DNA of 64,000 bases, from the NCBI GenBank assembly GCA_963920665.1, contig OY987270.1, positions 13,046,019 to 13,110,018 on the forward strand, in the 5' to 3' direction. This document shows, piece after piece, positions 58,901-64,000 of this stretch. Origin of the DNA: Straminergon stramineum. Lineage: Eukaryota > Streptophyta > Bryopsida > Hypnales > Calliergonaceae. Numbering within the stretch: position 1 is the stretch's first letter; each line of letters begins with the position of its first letter. A program made the position numbers and the translations under genes. The notes below the pieces were generated by a model. That model was not told the DNA's origin, did no database searches, and saw nothing but the letters and a program-made list of their open reading frames with translations.

Positions 58901-61900
58901 AGACCCGAAATTCGAATTATCACTCAAATTTCTTCCAAGACCGTCAAGAGCTAAAAGCACTAGTAGGAGACCCCCCCAGAGATATTCTAAAAACCCTAGT
59001 CGCACCAAACCCTGCCAATTGAAACGCATCTGGGTTTCTAGAACACATTTTGGGGGTGGGTTCTCTTCTAGTGAAGGTAACAGATACTTTGGTTTTATAA
59101 ACTGAAGAACATAACAATGAAGCATGATGCGTACCCAGTATTAACACCATATAGCTCTTGCAATTTCAGCTGTGAAAATTGCAAGAGGTCAGCCGGTGTT
59201 TTCACACCAAGATCTTCCACCAGAGATTTTCCAAGCTTTCCCCCTAGGTGCCCACTGCAGCAATAAAATCCAACAGATAATCACTTGTAACTCAACTGAT
59301 ACCCTTCAGCCACTAACAGAGTTCGAGATATTTGCTTTCCTTCAGCAGTTAAGAATGGCATATTTAATGTTATTCATCAGAATGAACTCGTCGACAATCT
59401 GAGTTCCTTCAGGCAATATTTGGTGAGTAAAGAACTCATCATTCAGTGAGTTCTCATAAACATGAAGTATCACAGCTGGCAGAGAGATAGAGGGTCTCAC
59501 ATTTTTTTTAGTGGTATTGTTGCAAGTAGTGTGGGAACATACGACGCTGGTATAACCGTTTGCTGAGCGGGCTTGTGCATGCTGCTTGTGAGCTTGGCCA
59601 ACATCTGTAGACCCCATCAAAGAAGTAGAACCAACAGATTGATTCCGTAGCCAAAAACCAGAACCCTATCATCAAGCAAGCTATCCATCCTTACGCTTTA
59701 AACAGGGCTTCCATTAAAATTAGACTATTTCAGGAACTTTTTGACAGCATCATCAAAGAAACTTCCAGTGAGGATTTCTTCATGGAATCGTCTAAAAGTT
59801 CTTGAAGTAGTCAAATTTAACTGAAAATCTTGATTTCACATCCTTTTCCGTGCTCGTCACTTCTTGCAAAATTAACATAAGCCAATACCAGGACTTCAGT
59901 CAAACGTCCAACTGGCATGAGGAGTAAGACATGCCCTAGAATCCAGAATTCACATACCTTATTGTGGCCAATACCTGCTGAACAGGTGAACTGCGTTTCT
60001 GCCAAAACCGCTGCGCGAAGCTCAGCGACAATTAAGGCTCCACATGCGAGCAACGCATCACATCGAGGAGAATCGCTTTGACAAAGCCACTCACCTACTT
60101 TCATTGCATTTTCACCATCCTGGTCACCAAAACGGGACTGATCAGCATGGCATTGAAGCCACCTCTCCATCCATCACTAACAACACATCAACCCCTAAAG
60201 AACGAAGATGCCCAAATTGGGTATCATGTTTCTTTCAGAAATTTAGAGTAGGTCATATGGTGATTTTCTTTCAATATGGTGACATTCTTTCTGACCAACA
60301 CATGCCAGTTATTCACTAATCCTGGTGACATAAAATTTAGTTTTCACGATGTACAACAACCAAATTGGTCATTTTAAAATCATGAAATCTTGATCCTTGA
60401 GGACTTGATATTAAATAAAAACTATCCACAAACAGGTGCAGTACATGATGCTCGAACAATTTGCAGTTACCTCTGCAACGCCTAGAATGTGTGTTTTCCG
60501 GGCTTCTTCTGATAGGGACTCAACCGTCAAGGGAGGGTCCTTGAGTAACCTCGCAGCTGCAGCTTCAGTGAGGTCCAAGTACACCTCATCAATGGATGCC
60601 CTCTCCAAAAGACCTCCACGTGAGAGCACGTCAACAACCTACAGGTACACAATCAACTAGTATTCGAGGACACAAGTAGCAAATTCTTTTTTCATTCCCT
60701 TAACAAGCGGTTCCTTCCTAGCTGGCATGGGCTGGATTTCTTTTCTGTCACTGTAGTCGGAGTATTTCCAAACTTCATCCCTATTCTATCGGTTAGTTAG
60801 AACAATAGAAGATCCAAAGGAAGACGTCCATCATAAAATAGATCTGACGCTTGAAGACCTTCCTTTACATGAAGACCTCCAATACCAGCTTTGGTGTACT
60901 CTTTGAAGACCCTCATAAACCACAAAACCAATGGAGCGAGAGAGGAGGGTTTGAAGGATTTTGACAAGGACAGATCGGCCCCATTAGGCCATGCAAGCTG
61001 TCCCAATTCGGTTCTAATCAATAAGTCACATATCATGTTAGTTAAATACTTGCCAAATTTTAGCAGCAGAAGAGGGATTTAGCACAAGCTGTCCAGAGTT
61101 GCCTGCTGCCAAAAACGAGCAGCATAAATCTTGATCTAGCCCCCAGGCATAACAAAAAAAAGTACTCTAGGGATTGATCTCATTGAACTTTGGATTTTAT
61201 TAACCACTATATTGATAGAGCTTTTATCACCTTCTATACTCTATGGAAAACCAAGTCTACTAACGAGATCCATTATGCTACCCTTCATGTCCCTCTTGCA
61301 CTCCACCCACATTCTCTTGGCACGAGAAATGGAGGGCTAGGTAGCAAGCTCTTGTGCATTCTCCATGCAACCTTCATTGTACACATTCTTCGTCTCAATG
61401 CTTGATGAATTGGTTTTAATCAAGTTCATAGAAACACTACGTAAAGGATTTGAATAAAAATGCATGTCCCCCATTCATTGAGATAGGGGAATTCGACTAG
61501 TTTTCTCAAAATTCACTGCGACTCCCCATAATAGTTTACAATGAAGACGGGAACGAAAAACAATTATACAATCTGCCAATATGACATGCGTACCTCGGTG
61601 CCTGCATCACGGTAAAAACTGACATTGGCATGGCCGTGAGCAGTGGGTACTTGCACCAGCTCTATATCTGGACAGACCTTTTTCGCATCATCGCCTCGCA
61701 TGCTCCTAAAAATCGAACAAAAACAACCCTAATGATCCAATTGACGATGATGAAAAAAGCATTGAGCTCAATGTGAATATTTTCCCAAATGAGCTAGGTT
61801 ATACTGCAGAAGACCCAGCAGAAGACATCGTACATACCCTAGGATTTATCCTCCAGGTCCAATGCTTTGAAGATTACCACAGGTGAAGACTCCCAATCTC

Positions 61901-62662
61901 AGCTTCAATATACTCTTTAAAGACCACTATCCCTAGCGGCTGGTTTGGCAAAACAAGGCCATCTGCTTAGAGTGTAATAAAAATTTACATACAAGGTAGC
62001 CAAAAAAGTTGCATACAAGGGTTTGATTACATTGACCAGGTTTTTTTGATAAATGCCCTCAATTCCTCCATAATTCGTCACCTTCTACACACTATACAAA
62101 TCCAGCGCAGACATGCATGGTGTGCTATTCCAGTCTTTTCAAATAGTAGCGTCTTCCAATAGGGGATGCACGTAAGAAAACAGAACTTCTGTGAAAGCAA
62201 GAAAAGAAAAGAAACACTCACCGCAAGACTCCACATTTGCGAGCTTCATAGCTGACGGCGATGAGCCCGCCTCCTTTCCACGGATTGAACTGCACCACAG
62301 CAACGGGCTTCCCACGAAGCTCCGGGCGTTTCCTCTGCTCCACTGCAACGGCAATCACGAACCTTCCATTTTTGTAACGAAGTTTTGAGTCAATCAAAAT
62401 TTCCAATTCTTCAATTTTGTTCACTAGCACACTCAATGTCCTTCACTAACTCTGGAGGTATAAGTTCACACCCATCTGAATTCTAAGCCCATTTTGTTCT
62501 TGCAACGTGATCAATAAAATTGGTCATTTACTGCACGAATTCTCGGTCCTTAAACGATGAAGGAGAGAACAAAAACAATGTGTTACCTTGGACGTAGAAG
62601 CAGTCCAGATCCAGATGGGCGATGACTCGCGTCTCGCCCGAATCCGGTCTAGCCACTGGCAT
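55943..62662 (-). CDS. POLH: DNA polymerase eta (translesion Y-family polymerase)
   Basis: Twelve minus-strand coding exons: 62662-62587, 62342-62222, 61705-61594, 60638-60471, 60137-59958, 59604-59501, 59254-59135, 58887-58764, 58171-58058, 57907-57680, 57229-56640, 56261-55943 (2,256 nt, 751 aa). All are GT..AG and frame-consistent. The enzyme copies past UV dimers in the nucleus. Seen: MPVARP start with HLDLDCFYVQ (Asp18), KCGVLRSMRGDDAKK, RASIDEVYLDLT (Asp120, Glu121), FTCSAGIGHNK with MLAKL, LGGKLG, SHSAGKTF and the little-finger KKFPSKSGPIRYG. A Ser-rich linker (about 450-650) follows. The C terminus has a ubiquitin-binding motif (IDEEVLAQLPVEIQKEL, 706-722, LP core) and a PCNA-box-like TISDFF near the end. 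It follows plant POLH in order and lacks the animal UBZ finger. The exon 5 acceptor is inferred, because the next one upstream would put a stop in frame. Confidence 0.94.
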
Positions 62663-63228
62663 TCTGAAATTATTATCTGCCCCGCCGGAGCATTTAACCC
62701 AAAATGCAAAACGCACCAGATTGGAATGAACACTCGGTCACAGTTGAAGAAGCAGATTTCTCACGTTTTCCGCTCAGTTCTTCCACTCAAGAAAACTGCT
62801 TCCTCCAAATTTTGCCTTCAGAAAATCCCAGCGCGGATCAGAAGCTTAGTTCCTTCCTGCGGCAATTTCGCGCCTTCGTCTGTTGTGGTTCAACTCAATA
62901 ATCCCGCGCCAAAAGTGGCAAGAGCTTCGTGCAGACGCTGCGCAGCACTGTCGTGAAGACAGGTCGACAGGCAAATCCAGAACTCTGTGGACTTGCCCTC
63001 CCGCCACCTGAAGGTAGGGTATCCATTTCCGTGGCGGTCTCTTTGCCGTGGTTGAAAAGTCACGTAAGGTTATTGGGGACCTGTGCTATTCCGAACCATG
63101 GCCCTATCACCAAGGTGTTCATCCAAAAATGAAGATAAGTAGGTGTGCTATATTCAATGTTTTTACAATTTTCTTTAAAGTCATTCGTCAAACACTTTTA
63201 GCCCTCATTATCCTAACAAGATTTATAT
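62663..63228 (-). promoter_or_regulatory. POLH upstream region
   Basis: Balanced, GC-richer DNA runs from the POLH start to about 63.12 kb, then becomes AT-rich. Several overlapping open frames lie here on the plus strand (up to 122 codons). None shows a domain or splice-linked continuation, so no divergent gene is called. No TATA box is obvious. Confidence 0.4.
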
Positions 63229-63489
63229 TTCTACACTAAATAGTGAAATTAGGTTGCCTTAACAATTACGTTGTTTTATTGACCCAAGAAAGTTACTTCA
63301 TAAGCCATCAAAGTCAACAAAAATTTCTACATATATTTCCATTTGTACACATGTTGGGTCATGAGTCCCAATTACAACAGTATCTAATTCAAAAGTAGTG
63401 CATTCTTGTAGAATAAAAGTAAATATTTATGTAGTGTCAAATATCGAATAATTAGTGTGGGCAAACTAATTTCACTATTTACTGTAGTG
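63229..63489. mobile_element. CACTA-like TIR element, worn
   Basis: The left end CTACACTAAATAGTGAAATT (63231) and the complement of the right end, CTACAGTAAATAGTGAAATT, are inverted repeats of about 29 bp continuing to TTGCC. On the right the end reads CACTACAGTAAA, a CACTA-type terminus. On the left the first bases are degraded. No matching 3-bp duplication remains. Confidence 0.6.
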
Positions 63490-64000
63490 AGTGGCACCAA
63501 AAAATCCATCACCTAAACATTTTGAGACAAAATTCATTGATCATCTCTCTTTACATTTATGTATGGTACTCATTCAATTTTGATCATTTTTTTTCTATAT
63601 TTAGACTATTGTCATTCATGAATAGGTCACAAAAGAATGTTGTTGTTCTTTAAATCCCAAAGTTTTGCATTTGGGCAAATTTAAGCTAATAAAAATTCAT
63701 TGATTCAAACCTACACAATATCTTAGTTGTGAAGGTACATTCACACCAAGGGTGAAGAAAAGGTGGAGTATTTATTTAACTTAATGGGTTTACATGGTTG
63801 GAGTTAACAAGAGTTTAAAATGTAATTCCTTTGATCGAGGATAAATATTCTTCCCAAAATTGAAAGTAGGTTCTTACAACAAGGGAAATATAATCTTCAA
63901 GGGATAAAAAAAGGAACAAAAAATCTCTTTTGCCTCAAGAAGTTTGAATACCCTCACCATTCTCTTCCAATTCCTAATTATTTTGAAGACATGATAATCC
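63490..64000. other. AT-rich DNA without a gene
   Basis: No coding signal, terminal repeat or tandem array was recognised up to the window edge. Confidence 0.4.

Noticed and set aside
60138..60176. Earlier acceptor for POLH exon 5 (TTGTTAG at 60177)
   Set aside because: Joining exon 4 there puts TGA in frame immediately. The acceptor GATCAG before 60137 keeps phase 0 and leaves the conserved downstream text intact.
62588..63132. Possible divergent gene upstream of POLH
   Set aside because: Several overlapping plus-strand frames exist but none has a domain, a consistent exon chain or a preferred frame.

Overview
The window is nuclear DNA from a land plant. Two genes read cleanly as spliced plant genes: cytosolic NAD-dependent glycerol-3-phosphate dehydrogenase (39.1-42.6 kb) and DNA polymerase eta (55.9-62.7 kb). 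Both match the plant-type proteins in length and motifs, and all their introns are GT..AG and under 1 kb. The short introns, the AT-rich transposon-filled intergenic DNA and a moss/liverwort-like cysteine-repeat secreted protein suggest a bryophyte or other non-seed plant. That placement is inference and is not proven by the sequence.

Layout. 0-6 kb: remains of PIF/Harbinger transposons (a DDE transposase pseudogene and two accessory, probably DNA-binding, pseudogenes), GC-rich GTCGCC minisatellites, a 98-bp tandem repeat and a short telomere-type block. 6-15.6 kb: AT-rich dispersed repeats and a family of terminal-inverted-repeat (TIR) elements. 15.6-21.4 kb: a complete but dead Ty1/copia element (185-bp LTRs, TSD ATTAG, PBS, PPT, gag-pol on the minus strand). 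21.6-24.2 and 33.7-36.3 kb: two nearly identical 2,581-bp inverted arms, each carrying a whole three-exon gene for a secreted protein with six cysteine-rich repeats. The 9.5-kb spacer holds nested TIR elements. 36.3-39.1 kb: repeats. 39.1-43.3 kb: GPDH gene. 44.3-55 kb: repeats, a CACTA MITE, an element with TTAA duplications, and a gag-like, stop-ridden ORF inside an older repeat. 55.9-62.7 kb: POLH, 12 coding exons. 62.7-64 kb: upstream region and repeats.

The two housekeeping genes have unrelated roles: redox/glycerolipid metabolism and translesion synthesis past UV damage. The cysteine-repeat pair is head-to-head with identical promoters, introns and UTRs, so the duplication is very recent or kept uniform by gene conversion. 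The most novel content is this pair and the set of non-autonomous TIR families, one of which repeatedly shows 4-bp A/T target duplications. Exon boundaries were derived by hand from splice signals, reading frame and remembered family sequence. No alignment or database search was run.
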